Shown here in pieces: positions 26,994 through 35,731 of a stretch of 52,684 nt of DNA. Under the pieces are notes generated by a model. That model ran no database searches and was not told the origin of the DNA. It was given only the letters and a program-made list of their open reading frames with translations. Location: the NCBI RefSeq assembly GCF_003351225.1, contig NZ_QQSY01000004.1, positions 84,201 to 136,884 of the forward strand. Reading direction: 5' to 3'. This DNA is from Dyella solisilvae. GTDB taxonomy: Bacteria > Pseudomonadota > Gammaproteobacteria > Xanthomonadales > Rhodanobacteraceae. A program made the translations under genes and the position numbers. The stretch's first letter is position 1, and every line of letters begins with the position of its first letter.

Positions 26994-28919
26994 TCAGTGC
27001 GAGCCGAGGAATACCGCCAGGTTCGAAACGTTGAGCGTGCCGATGCCCGCGCCCGGGTCGTAGCCGTTCTTGCCGGCGTAGAACCAGTTGTCACCATTGC
27101 GGATGTCATTGAAGGCCGAATACTTGCCGTAGCCGAACACGTTCTGCAGGAAATAAATCTGCGGATTCCAGAGGCCGACACGATGGCCGGTGCTCTGCCT
27201 CAGCAGCGCGGTAATGCCATTGAGCTGCGGCGCCACGAAGCTGGTGCCGCCCCAGCCCCCTTGGGCGCCACCATCCACCGTCGAGACAATGATGTAGCCC
27301 GTCTCCGGATCCGCATTGAGTGCGACGTCCGGCACGTTGCGTCCCTGGAAGTTGCCGGGCAGCACGAGCAAGGTCTGCCAGCCTGCGACTGGGTCGTTAT
27401 AGCTGAGAGTCTGCTTCTTTTCGCTGCGCTGGATGCCGTTGGTGAACCACTGGTACGCCGGCTGCTGCCAGTACACGCTGACGCCGCCTCCTCCGCCCAC
27501 CGAGAACAGGTTGATCGCGCCCTTGCCGACGTACTTGTCGAAATAGTTCTGGATGTAGTCCCAGCCCCAGACGCTCTCCTTGTCAATCGACTTCGTCGGA
27601 CCCGTGCGGAATGCATAGCTGTAGGGCACCGTGGTGCCGCCGGCCGCGGTGATGTACGGATCGGACGCCGGTGAGTCAACGGTGAGCGGCGCATTGAAGT
27701 CGCCCGCGGCGGTGCCCGCCCCCAGGTCGCGTACGGTGTCATAGGCGCCGGAGTCACCGCTGGCCGCAAAGGTCGACTGACCCTGCACGGCGGCTTCCAG
27801 CAGGATCTGGTGGAAGGTCTGCAGGTCGCCGACGTCAGTTGTATCGGTGTTGCTGGCGCCGTCCACGTTGAGCGCGGCGAAATTGAAAATTTCCGGCAGG
27901 CCCCAACTGGTCGAAATGGTGTCGGCCTTGTTGTCGATCACGGCCTGCATGAAGGCATCGGTGAATCCGTTGCCGGCATTGGGCGCGTGGTAGACCAGAA
28001 TGTCGGCGAAGGGGGCGAGGCCACCCGACTGCTCGACATCGATCGAGGTTTCGCCGCTGTTGCCATCAATCACGGCGCCACCATCCACGGAGATCTTGGT
28101 GATGTGGTTCAACTTGGTGGGAAGCCCGATGCCGGTCCAGTAGTTGGTTGCGTCATCGACATAGAAATCGGACAGGGTCACGATCGCGACCGTCGATCCC
28201 TTGCCATTGATGCCCTTCGCGTACAGCGGATTGATGTTGTAGAAGTTGGCCACGTCGCCCACGGTGTACTCGCCGGGGACACCGGTCGCCGTGGTATTGC
28301 CGTTGGCGTTGGACGGCGCGCTCAGCGTGCTGTTGGCCAGGGCCTTGCTGCCCGCCGCCGCCTGGCTGTTCACCGATTTGACGATATGGGGCGCGTACCT
28401 GTGCTCGTTGTTGAGGCCGGACACGAACAGCAGGCTGCTGGTCAGCTGCGAGGGAAGGATCAGCGACTTCGTCGGCCGATGGAAGGAACGACCGCTCTCC
28501 TTCGAGACGAACGTGTGAATCGGTGTCTTGAATGCCGCGCTGAACTGCGCCAGCGTACCGCTCGTGCTGATGGCCATGCGGTTCCCCAGCACCGTGCCGC
28601 TCAGGCCGTTCTGCTTGAGGAAGTTTTGTACCTGCGCGATCTCCGCATCCGTTGCGCCGTACTTGGCGGCGAAGTCGCTGACCGAAAGGAAGTTGCGATA
28701 GTTGGGGCTGCCCGGCGTGACCGTCTGCTGGATGTAATCCTCCAGCTGCGCCTGGTTATGCAGGCGCAGGACCAGCGTGACATTGATGACTTGAGCGTTG
28801 TTGGCCGTGCCCGTATCGACGGCCGGCTTGATGTCTGCCGCGATCGAACCGGCGGAGACGGAGGCGAGCAGTACGGCGAGAGACGCCGTGAGCAACTTCC
28901 GGTGCAAGGTCGAATGCAT
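26994..28919 (-). CDS. Secreted S53 (sedolisin family) peptidase, copy 2
   Basis: Paralog of the downstream S53 gene, 641 residues. Signal peptide MHSTLHRKLL...SAGSIAA; pro-domain with HNQAQLEDYIQQTVTPGSP; mature domain entered after a Ser/Asn-rich linker and the motif GEYTVGDVANFYNINPLY shared with copy 1. Catalytic residues are Glu290, Asp294, Asp389 (SGDSGAY) and Ser560 (GGTSFVAPQLNG). C-terminal segment FNDIRNGDNW holds the Ca ligand. All required residues are intact in both copies, so both are probably active, perhaps with different specificities. The start at 28919 has tggag about 9 bases upstream; the longer frame to 29039 begins before the signal peptide. Tandem, same strand, separate promoters likely. 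Confidence 0.94.
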   Translation of the reverse strand: MHSTLHRKLLTASLAVLLASVSAGSIAADIKPAVDTGTANNAQVINVTLVLRLHNQAQLEDYIQQTVTPGSPNYRNFLSVSDFAAKYGATDAEIAQVQNFLKQNGLSGTVLGNRMAISTSGTLAQFSAAFKTPIHTFVSKESGRSFHRPTKSLILPSQLTSSLLFVSGLNNEHRYAPHIVKSVNSQAAAGSKALANSTLSAPSNANGNTTATGVPGEYTVGDVANFYNINPLYAKGINGKGSTVAIVTLSDFYVDDATNYWTGIGLPTKLNHITKISVDGGAVIDGNSGETSIDVEQSGGLAPFADILVYHAPNAGNGFTDAFMQAVIDNKADTISTSWGLPEIFNFAALNVDGASNTDTTDVGDLQTFHQILLEAAVQGQSTFAASGDSGAYDTVRDLGAGTAAGDFNAPLTVDSPASDPYITAAGGTTVPYSYAFRTGPTKSIDKESVWGWDYIQNYFDKYVGKGAINLFSVGGGGGVSVYWQQPAYQWFTNGIQRSEKKQTLSYNDPVAGWQTLLVLPGNFQGRNVPDVALNADPETGYIIVSTVDGGAQGGWGGTSFVAPQLNGITALLRQSTGHRVGLWNPQIYFLQNVFGYGKYSAFNDIRNGDNWFYAGKNGYDPGAGIGTLNVSNLAVFLGSH

Positions 28920-29467
28920 TTTTTGGATCTCCAGGGTTGGGCCGCGGCCACACCGTTCTGACCCATGGCGACACAGACGCATGTCGCCCTGGCGTCGGCG
29001 AAGCTGCACGCCATCAGTGTCGAGAGTTCGATTCCCCAACTGCCCGGGCGGCCCCCTGAAGACATCACCGCGCTGGCCCGATCACGCTAACGCTGACGCT
29101 CCCCTGACGGAAGTGCGTGCGGCGGCGCAAGAAATGGCGAAACCTGCGTGAGGCCTCAATTCTTGCCGCAATATGTTGCGGGTACGCCGTTTGGCCTAGA
29201 AAAATGGCCAGGCGGCCGACAGGGCTCGCGCGCAGGCGTTGGGCCGGGCATTGGTCACCACCCATCCGTGGCCTGGAGCCTGGGCATCAACCGCGGCCCT
29301 GTGAACAACGACTCGGCCACTGCCGGAAGTTGCTTTCAGGCGGAGTGCGGCCGCGCAAGCCAGCGTCTTTTGGGGGCCGAGAGTCATTTGCGGCACAATA
29401 AGAAGGTTGTGCGTCGTCAACAGCCCTGTTCTCGACGCGGTCTTCCCCCGGAGTCGAAGCAGCAGCC
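28920..29467. other. Divergent promoter region between S53 copy 2 and fumarase
   Basis: 548 bases between divergent genes. No gene, repeat or terminator is convincing. The segment near 29385-29405 (tcatttgcgg, cacaataag) could be part of the fumarase promoter. Short Pro/Arg-rich frames on both strands look like high-GC noise. Confidence 0.4.
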
Positions 29468-30982
29468 ATGACCATCATCAAGCAAGACGATCTGATCCAG
29501 TCCGTCGCCGACGCCCTGCAGTACATCAGCTACTACCACCCCGTCGACTACATCACCAACCTCGCCGCCGCCTACGAGCGCGAGGAGTCGCCGGCCGCGA
29601 AGGACGCGATGGCGCAGATCCTCATCAACTCGCGCATGGCCGCCGAAGGCCACCGCCCGCTGTGCCAGGACACGGGCATCGTGACGGTGTTCGTCAAGGT
29701 CGGCATGAACGTGCAGTGGGACGCGACGCTGTCGCTGGAAGACATGATCAACGAGGGCGTGCGCCGCGCCTACAACGACCCGGACAACAAGCTGCGCGCC
29801 AGCGTGCTGGCCGATCCGGCCGGCAAGCGCACGAACACCAAGGACAACACGCCGGCGGTGGTCAACATGTCCATCGTGCCGGGCGACACCGTCGAAGTGA
29901 TCGTCGCCGCCAAGGGCGGCGGTTCGGAGGCCAAATCCAAGTTCGCCATGCTCAACCCGTCCGACTCCATCGTGGACTGGGTGCTCAAGACCGTGCCGAC
30001 CATGGGCGCCGGTTGGTGCCCGCCGGGCATGCTGGGCATCGGCATCGGCGGCACCGCCGAGAAGGCGATGCTGCTGGCCAAGGAAGCCCTGATGGAGCAC
30101 ATCGACATCCAGGAGCTGATCGCCCGCGGCCCGCAGAACCGGGTGGAAGAGCTGCGCATCGAGCTGTACGAGAAGGTCAATGCGCTCGGTATCGGCGCGC
30201 AGGGCCTCGGTGGCCTGACCACCGTGCTCGACGTGAAGATCAAGGATTACCCGACCCACGCGGCCAACCTGCCGGTGGCGTTGATCCCCAACTGCGCCGC
30301 GACTCGCCATGCGCACTTCACGCTGGACGGTTCCGGCCCGGTCGCGCTGGATCCGCCGTCGCTGGAGCACTGGCCCAAGCTCACCTACGACTCAAGCAAG
30401 GGCCGTCGCGTGAACCTGGACACCGTGACCCCCGAGGAAGTGGCCAGTTGGAAGCCGGGCGAGGTGCTGCTGCTCAACGGCAAGCTGCTCACCGGCCGCG
30501 ACGCCGCGCACAAGCGCATGGTCGACATGCTCAACAAGGGCGAGCCGCTGCCGGTCGACTTCAAGGGCCGCTTCATCTACTACGTCGGCCCGGTCGATCC
30601 GGTGCGTGACGAGGTCGTGGGTCCTGCCGGCCCGACCACGGCCACCCGCATGGACAAGTTCACCGAGCAGGTGCTGGCGCAGACCGGTCTGCTGGGCATG
30701 GTCGGCAAGGCCGAGCGCGGCCCGGCCGCCATCGAGGCGATCAAGAAGCACCAGTCGGTCTACCTGATGGCCGTGGGCGGCGCCGCCTACCTGGTGTCCA
30801 AGGCGATCAAGGCCAGCCGCGTGGTGGGCTTCGCCGACCTGGGCATGGAAGCGATCTACGAGTTCGAAGTGAAGGACATGCCGGTGACCGTCGCCGTCGA
30901 CTCGGCCGGCACCTCGGTGCACCAGACCGGCCCGAAGGAATGGCAGGCCCGCATCGGCAAGATCCCCGTGGTGGTGGCGTAA
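29468..30982 (+). CDS. fumA: Fumarate hydratase class I (iron-sulfur)
   Basis: Class I fumarase of 504 residues, catalysing the reversible hydration of fumarate to L-malate in the TCA cycle with a [4Fe-4S] cluster. The three cluster cysteines are visible: Cys66 in HRPLCQDTG, Cys184 in GWCPPGM and Cys276 in PNCAATRH. The N-terminal alpha and C-terminal beta domains (heterodimeric in archaea) are joined in one chain as in E. coli FumA/FumB. GGSEAKSK and the C-terminal VDSAGTSVHQTGP are conserved substrate-binding segments. Oxygen-sensitive cluster expected. The start at 29468 has cggag 14 bases upstream, a long spacing. A REPIN-like pair of hairpins follows its stop and may affect 3' end formation. 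Confidence 0.95.
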   Translation: MTIIKQDDLIQSVADALQYISYYHPVDYITNLAAAYEREESPAAKDAMAQILINSRMAAEGHRPLCQDTGIVTVFVKVGMNVQWDATLSLEDMINEGVRRAYNDPDNKLRASVLADPAGKRTNTKDNTPAVVNMSIVPGDTVEVIVAAKGGGSEAKSKFAMLNPSDSIVDWVLKTVPTMGAGWCPPGMLGIGIGGTAEKAMLLAKEALMEHIDIQELIARGPQNRVEELRIELYEKVNALGIGAQGLGGLTTVLDVKIKDYPTHAANLPVALIPNCAATRHAHFTLDGSGPVALDPPSLEHWPKLTYDSSKGRRVNLDTVTPEEVASWKPGEVLLLNGKLLTGRDAAHKRMVDMLNKGEPLPVDFKGRFIYYVGPVDPVRDEVVGPAGPTTATRMDKFTEQVLAQTGLLGMVGKAERGPAAIEAIKKHQSVYLMAVGGAAYLVSKAIKASRVVGFADLGMEAIYEFEVKDMPVTVAVDSAGTSVHQTGPKEWQARIGKIPVVVA

Positions 30983-30995
30983 GACCATCACTTCA

Positions 30996-31151
30996 CCTTC
31001 TCCCCTCCGGGGAGAAGGCCGGGATGAGGGGCGGGTGCTCGCGAGGGCCTTTCTTAAGCGAGCCTTCGCGCCGGCAAAGTCGACGCAAGCCCCGCCCCCT
31101 CACCACCGTGAAGGTGGCAATGCCCCAACCCTCTCCCCACAGGGGAGAGGG
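30996..31151. repeat. REPIN-like inverted pair of REP hairpins without cargo
   Basis: Two hairpins in opposite orientation enclose about 110 bases. Left arm: ccttctcccc at 30996-31005 with ggggagaagg at 31009-31018, followed by gatgaggggcgggtgctcgcg. Right arm: cccgccccctcac, then ccctctcccc at 31129-31138 with ggggagaggg at 31142-31151. The left-arm tail ggggcgggtgctcgcg also follows the left hairpin at 33913, so the two elements share an origin. No gene lies inside. The remainder of 30983-31281 is the lysAC leader. Confidence 0.8.
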
Positions 31152-31281
31152 GGTAGGTCGCGGCTCCATACCGCACCGCATTTAGCCATCCAAACGCCCG
31201 TGGCGCCGCGACGGTTGCAATCCGCCTGCTGCGGCGCAACACTGGCCAGATTGTTTTCTTCAACCGCTACCGAAGGTAACC

Positions 31282-33900
31282 GTGAACCCGCAAAGCCCCG
31301 CGTCGCTTCCTGCCGACGCATCCTGGATCGTGATGAAGTTTGGCGGCACCAGTGTCGCCACCCTGCCGCGCTGGCAGAACATTCTGGAGCTGGTAGCCAG
31401 CCGTCGCGCCGAAGGCGCACGCGTGCTGGTTGTCGTTTCGGCACTCTCCGGCATCACCGACGCACTCAAACAACTGTGCGCACAGGAAGACAAGGGCAAA
31501 CGCATCGAGGCTGCCAAGGCGATCGCACAGCGTCACTACGACCTGCTCGATCACATGCAGCTGGCGGTTCCGGACACCCTCGGCGCCCGCCTGGCCGAGC
31601 TCGCGCAACTGGCTGAAGACGGCCCGTCGATTCTTGGCGAGCTGGCCTGGTCGGCCCTGGTGCAGGCGCACGGCGAGCTGATGTCCAGCGCGCTAGGCTC
31701 GGCCTTCCTCACGCACAGTGGCCTGGCCACGCAGTGGGTGGACGCGCGCGACTGCCTCTCCGCCATTGCGTTGCCCAACCAGAACGAGCGCACCAAGCTG
31801 CTCTCGGCGATGGTCGAGTGCAAGCCGGATCCGGCGCTGAATGCGCGGCTGGCCGCGCTGGGCGAGGTGTTCATCACCCAGGGCTTCATCGCGCGCGAGT
31901 CGCAGGGTCGCACGGTGCTGCTCGGCCGTGGTGGTTCGGATACCTCCGCTTCGTACTTCGGCGCCTTGCTGAAAGCGCTGCGCGTGGAAATCTGGACCGA
32001 CGTGGCGGGCATGTTCACCGCCAACCCGCGCCAGGTGCCCAGCGCCCGCCTGCTGCAGCGGCTGGATTACGAAGAGGCCCAGGAAATCGCCTCCACCGGC
32101 GCCAAGGTGCTGCACCCGCGCTGCCTGTCACCGCTGCGCGAGCCGCGCGTGCCGCTGCTGATCAAGGACACCAACCGGCCGGAGCTGGAAGGCACCATCA
32201 TCGGTCCGGAGGTGCGCGAGCACGCGCCGAGCGTGAAGGCGATCAGCGCGCGCAAGGGCATCACCCTGGTGTCGATGGAATCGGTGGGCATGTGGCAGCA
32301 GGTCGGCTTCCTCGCCGACGTGTTCGCGCACTTCAAGCAGCACGGCCTGTCGGTGGACATGATCGGTTCGGCCGAAACCAACGTGACGGTCTCGCTCGAT
32401 CCCACCGAGAACCTGCTCGACTCCGACGCGCTCGCCGCGCTGGCCGGCGACCTGGCCAAGGTGTGCCGCGTGAAGGTGATCGCACCGTGCGCCGCCATCA
32501 CGCTGGTGGGCCGCGGCATGCGTTCGATGCTGCATACGCTGTCGGGCGTGCTTGCCGAGTTCGGCCAGCTGCGCGTGCACATGATTTCGCAGTCGTCCAA
32601 CAACCTCAATCTCACCTTCGTGGTGGATGAGAACGTGGTCGACGAGCTGCTGCCCCACCTGCACGAGCTGCTGATCACCGCCGGCGCCTTGCGCACTGAC
32701 GACAGCGCGCTGTTCGGCCCCAGCTGGCAGGCGCTGTACGGCAGTGGGGACGTGTTGCCGCCGGCGGCGTCGTGGTGGCGCGAGGAGCGTCGTAGCGACC
32801 TGCTCAAGCTTGGCGCCGGCCCCACGCCGCGTTACGTCTACCACCTGCCCACCGTGCGCCAGCAGGCGTGCGACCTGAAGTCGCTGGCCGCGGTCGATCG
32901 CCTGCATTACGCGGTGAAGGCCAACACGCATCCGGCCATCCTCAAGGCGCTGGCCGAAGAGGGCTTCGGCTTCGAGTGCGTGTCGCCGGGCGAGCTGAAG
33001 GCGGTGATGGCGGTCGTGCCCGAATCGGCGCCGCTGCTGTTCACGCCGAACTTCGCCCCACGCGAAGACTACGAGTGGGCGCTCACCACCCGCGCCACGC
33101 TCTCGCTGGATTCGCTGTACCAGCTGGAGCACTGGGGCGAAGTGTTCCGCGGCCGCGAGATCGTCCTGCGCCTCGACCTCGGCCGTGGCCTGGGCCACCA
33201 CGAGAAGGTGCGCACGGGCGGCAGCGGCAGCAAGTTCGGCTTGCCGGTGGAGCAGCTCGACGCCTTCCTGCGACTGGCCGACACCCATGGCGTGATCGTG
33301 CGTGGCCTGCATGCCCACCTGGGCTCGGGCATCCTCGATGACGGGCACTGGGGCGAGGTCTACAGCCAACTGGCCAGCATCGCCGAGCGCATCGGCAGCG
33401 TGACCTTCCTGGATATCGGCGGCGGCCTCGGCGTGCCCTCGCATCCGGGCGAGGCGCGGCTGGACATCGCCGCGCTGGACAAGGTGCTGCGCGAGGTGAA
33501 GGCCGCCTATCCGCACTACAAGCTGTGGATGGAGCCAGGCCGCTACCTCGTGGCCGATGCCGGCGTGCTGCTGACCAAGGTCACCCAGACCAAGGGCAAG
33601 GGCAACGGCCAGATCCGCTACCTGGGCGTGGACACCGGCATGAACAGCCTGATCCGTCCGGCGCTGTACGAGGCCTGGCACGAGATCGTCAACCTGACGC
33701 GGCTGGACGAACCGGGCACGGGGCTGTTCCAGGTGGTCGGTCCCATCTGCGAAAGCGGCGACGTGCTCGGCACCGACCGCCGCCTGCCGGAGCCGCAGGA
33801 AGGCGACGTGATGCTCGTTGCCCAGGCCGGCGCGTACGGCAAGGTGATGTCGTCGCCGTACAACCTTCGCGACGAGGCTGAGGAGATCATCCTCGAATAA
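31282..33900 (+). CDS. lysAC: Bifunctional aspartate kinase / diaminopimelate decarboxylase
   Basis: Fusion enzyme of 872 residues known from Xanthomonas and Xylella. The N-terminal part (about 1-470) is aspartokinase: KFGGTSV at 19-25, GRGGSDTSA, and two ACT regulatory domains (ITLVSMESVGMWQ, then IDMIGSAETNVT and SQSSNNLNLTFVV). The C-terminal part (about 490-872) is PLP-dependent DAP decarboxylase: Lys546 in YAVKAN binds PLP, HAHLGSG and ICESGDVLG (Cys823) complete the site at the dimer interface. The protein thus carries out the first step of the aspartate pathway and the last step of lysine synthesis. GTG start at 31282 with aaggt upstream. Lysine and threonine feedback through the ACT domains is likely. 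Confidence 0.95.
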   Translation: MNPQSPASLPADASWIVMKFGGTSVATLPRWQNILELVASRRAEGARVLVVVSALSGITDALKQLCAQEDKGKRIEAAKAIAQRHYDLLDHMQLAVPDTLGARLAELAQLAEDGPSILGELAWSALVQAHGELMSSALGSAFLTHSGLATQWVDARDCLSAIALPNQNERTKLLSAMVECKPDPALNARLAALGEVFITQGFIARESQGRTVLLGRGGSDTSASYFGALLKALRVEIWTDVAGMFTANPRQVPSARLLQRLDYEEAQEIASTGAKVLHPRCLSPLREPRVPLLIKDTNRPELEGTIIGPEVREHAPSVKAISARKGITLVSMESVGMWQQVGFLADVFAHFKQHGLSVDMIGSAETNVTVSLDPTENLLDSDALAALAGDLAKVCRVKVIAPCAAITLVGRGMRSMLHTLSGVLAEFGQLRVHMISQSSNNLNLTFVVDENVVDELLPHLHELLITAGALRTDDSALFGPSWQALYGSGDVLPPAASWWREERRSDLLKLGAGPTPRYVYHLPTVRQQACDLKSLAAVDRLHYAVKANTHPAILKALAEEGFGFECVSPGELKAVMAVVPESAPLLFTPNFAPREDYEWALTTRATLSLDSLYQLEHWGEVFRGREIVLRLDLGRGLGHHEKVRTGGSGSKFGLPVEQLDAFLRLADTHGVIVRGLHAHLGSGILDDGHWGEVYSQLASIAERIGSVTFLDIGGGLGVPSHPGEARLDIAALDKVLREVKAAYPHYKLWMEPGRYLVADAGVLLTKVTQTKGKGNGQIRYLGVDTGMNSLIRPALYEAWHEIVNLTRLDEPGTGLFQVVGPICESGDVLGTDRRLPEPQEGDVMLVAQAGAYGKVMSSPYNLRDEAEEIILE

Positions 33901-33912
33901 AGCCGCACTTCT

Positions 33913-33960
33913 CCCTCTCCCCGTCGGGGAGAGGGCTGGGGTGAGGGGCGGGTGCTCGCG
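33913..33960 (+). repeat. Left REP-like arm flanking the DUF559 gene
   Basis: Hairpin ccctctcccc at 33913-33922 with ggggagaggg at 33926-33935, loop gtc, then ctggggtgaggggcgggtgctcgcg to 33960. It lies 12 bases past the lysAC stop, where it could also end that transcript. The tail matches the left arm at 30996. The inverse arm is at 34324-34365. Confidence 0.85.
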
Positions 33961-33988
33961 GAAGAGCCAAAATCAGGGACGGTCAAGG

Positions 33989-34384
33989 ATGAAGCGTTTG
34001 AACGTAGATAGGGCGCGTGGGCTGCGCGCCGGTCAAACCGATGCCGAGCAGCTGCTCTGGCATCACTTGCGCAACCGCCGTCTCCAAGGCTGGAAGTTTC
34101 GTCGCCAGCATGAGATCGGGCCTTATATCGCGGATTTTGTGTGTCCGGATGCTGGCCTTATCGTGGAGCTCGACGGCGGGCAGCATGGCGATCAGCTGGC
34201 ATATGACGAAGTGCGCACGCGAAAGCTGCAGGAAGAGGGTTATCGCGTGCTGCGTTTCTGGAACAATGACGTACTGACGAACACTGACAGCGTGCTCGAG
34301 GTGATTCTGGAGGCTCTCGCCAGCCCCGGCCCCTCACCCCGACCCTCTCCCCGGAGGGGAGAGGGAGCACGCCATGGAGACTGA
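33989..34384 (+). CDS. DUF559 (Vsr-like) endonuclease-domain protein
   Basis: Small predicted nuclease of 131 residues. DUF559 belongs to the PD-(D/E)xK / very-short-patch-repair endonuclease superfamily. The core motifs are visible: TDAEQLLWHHLRNRRLQGWKF at the start (helix and first strand), IADFVCPDAGLIVELDGGQH with Asp49, Glu60 and Asp62 as candidate metal ligands, then YRVLRFWNNDVLTN. The last 20 residues (SPGPSPRPSPRRGEGARHGD) are encoded by the right REP-like arm and are not part of the nuclease fold. The start at 33989 has a weak aagg upstream. It interrupts the interval between lysAC and murL and ends 3 bases before the murL start, so murL may rely on its transcript. Cellular role unknown. 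Confidence 0.82.
   Translation: MKRLNVDRARGLRAGQTDAEQLLWHHLRNRRLQGWKFRRQHEIGPYIADFVCPDAGLIVELDGGQHGDQLAYDEVRTRKLQEEGYRVLRFWNNDVLTNTDSVLEVILEALASPGPSPRPSPRRGEGARHGD
34324..34365 (-). repeat. Right REP-like arm, inside the DUF559 coding end
   Basis: Inverse of the arm at 33913: ccccggcccctcacccc, then ccctctcccc at 34343-34352 paired with ggggagaggg at 34356-34365, loop gga. It lies within the last codons of the DUF559 gene and about 20 bases before the murL start. Confidence 0.85.
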
Positions 34385-34387
34385 GGC

Positions 34388-35731
34388 GTGACGACCCACA
34401 TCCAACCCCGCATGACCCAGGTATTCCGCTTCGTGCGCTGCAGTTATGCAGACGGCGTGGCCGAGCTGGTATACGCCTTCGATCACGGCGAGGAACTGGT
34501 GGAGCGCGTGCGCTTTCCCAACGCGCCGGCCGTTCCCGCCAGCCACCAGGCTGCCTTCAACGAGGCGCTGAAGCTGCTGCACCTGATCGCGGGCGTCAGC
34601 TATTACAAGGCCGGCGTGCCGCCGCGCATCGACGTGGCGGGCGGCCCGTTGGACGACGCCACGGCCGACCTGCTCGATGCACTGTACCTGCATGGTCTGG
34701 CCGAGTTCGCGTACCGCAACGGGCTGGACCTGCGCGGCCGCATTGCCTTCCCGCGTGGCGGTGCAGCGCTGCCGGCGGCCAAGGCGCTTGGCCTGCCGCA
34801 TCGCACCCTCGTTCCGATCGGCGGCGGCAAGGATTCGCTGGTCGCCGTGGAGGCGATCAAGTCCATCGGCGGCGAAGCCACCGCCGTGTGGGTGGGCAAT
34901 TCACCGCTGATCGCCGCGTGCGCCGAGCGTACCGGGTTGCCGCTGCTCAATATCCAGCGCGAGCTTGCGCCGGGCCTGTTCGAGCTCAACCGGCTTGGCG
35001 CCTGGAACGGCCATATCCCGGTCACTGCGGTGAACTCGGCGATCCTCGCTGTGGCCGCCATCCTGTATGGCTACGACAGCATCGCCTTCGCCAACGAACG
35101 GTCGGCTTCGGCGGCCACGCTCGAATACGAAGGCCAGCTGGTGAACCACCAGTGGAGCAAGGGCCAGGCTTTCGAAGCGCTGCTCGGCGACTGGCTCCAC
35201 CAGCATGTCGCCGCTGACCTCGACTACTGCTCGCTGCTGCGTCCCTACTCGGAACTGGCGGTGACGCGTACGTTCGCCAAGCTCACGCCGTATTTCGACG
35301 CGTTCTCCAGCTGCAACCGCAACTTCAAGCTGCTTGGCCCCAAGCCTGCCGACCGCTGGTGCGGACAGTGCCCGAAGTGCCATTTCGTGTTCCTGGCGCT
35401 GGCGCCGTTCCTGGCCAAGCCACGTCTGCTGTCGATCTTTGGCCGAAACCTGCTGGACGACGAGAATCTCGCCGCCGGTTTTGATGCGCTGCTTGAATAT
35501 CAGGACCACAAGCCGTTCGAGTGCGTGGGCGAGGGCGCCGAGGCGCGCGCGGCGATGTACGCGTTGAGCCAGCGCTCGGAGTGGCAGGAGGACGCGCTCG
35601 TGGCGCGCTTCCGCAGCGAGATCCTGCCGCAGCTCGAGGTGAAGGATCTGGCGCTGGAACCGTGGCTGCAGCCGTCGGCCGAGCACCGCATTCCCAAGCG
35701 TTTGCAGCCGGCGTTGGCCTTCTTCGCGTGA
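34388..35731 (+). CDS. murL: UDP-MurNAc-L-Ala-L-Glu epimerase
   Basis: MurL-type epimerase of 447 residues. In Xanthomonas, MurL converts UDP-MurNAc-L-Ala-L-Glu to the D-Glu form in an ATP-dependent reaction, replacing the usual MurI/MurD route to D-glutamate in peptidoglycan. A PP-loop pyrophosphatase motif is present (PIGGGKDS at 143-150), together with IAFANERSAS, SCNRNFKLLG and a zinc-type pair WCGQCPKC near residue 320. The GTG start at 34388 has ggaga upstream; an ATG at 34412 is an alternative that matches the conserved FRFVRC start better. It overlaps murD2 by four bases (GTGA), a strong sign of coupling. Confidence 0.93.
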   Translation: MTTHIQPRMTQVFRFVRCSYADGVAELVYAFDHGEELVERVRFPNAPAVPASHQAAFNEALKLLHLIAGVSYYKAGVPPRIDVAGGPLDDATADLLDALYLHGLAEFAYRNGLDLRGRIAFPRGGAALPAAKALGLPHRTLVPIGGGKDSLVAVEAIKSIGGEATAVWVGNSPLIAACAERTGLPLLNIQRELAPGLFELNRLGAWNGHIPVTAVNSAILAVAAILYGYDSIAFANERSASAATLEYEGQLVNHQWSKGQAFEALLGDWLHQHVAADLDYCSLLRPYSELAVTRTFAKLTPYFDAFSSCNRNFKLLGPKPADRWCGQCPKCHFVFLALAPFLAKPRLLSIFGRNLLDDENLAAGFDALLEYQDHKPFECVGEGAEARAAMYALSQRSEWQEDALVARFRSEILPQLEVKDLALEPWLQPSAEHRIPKRLQPALAFFA

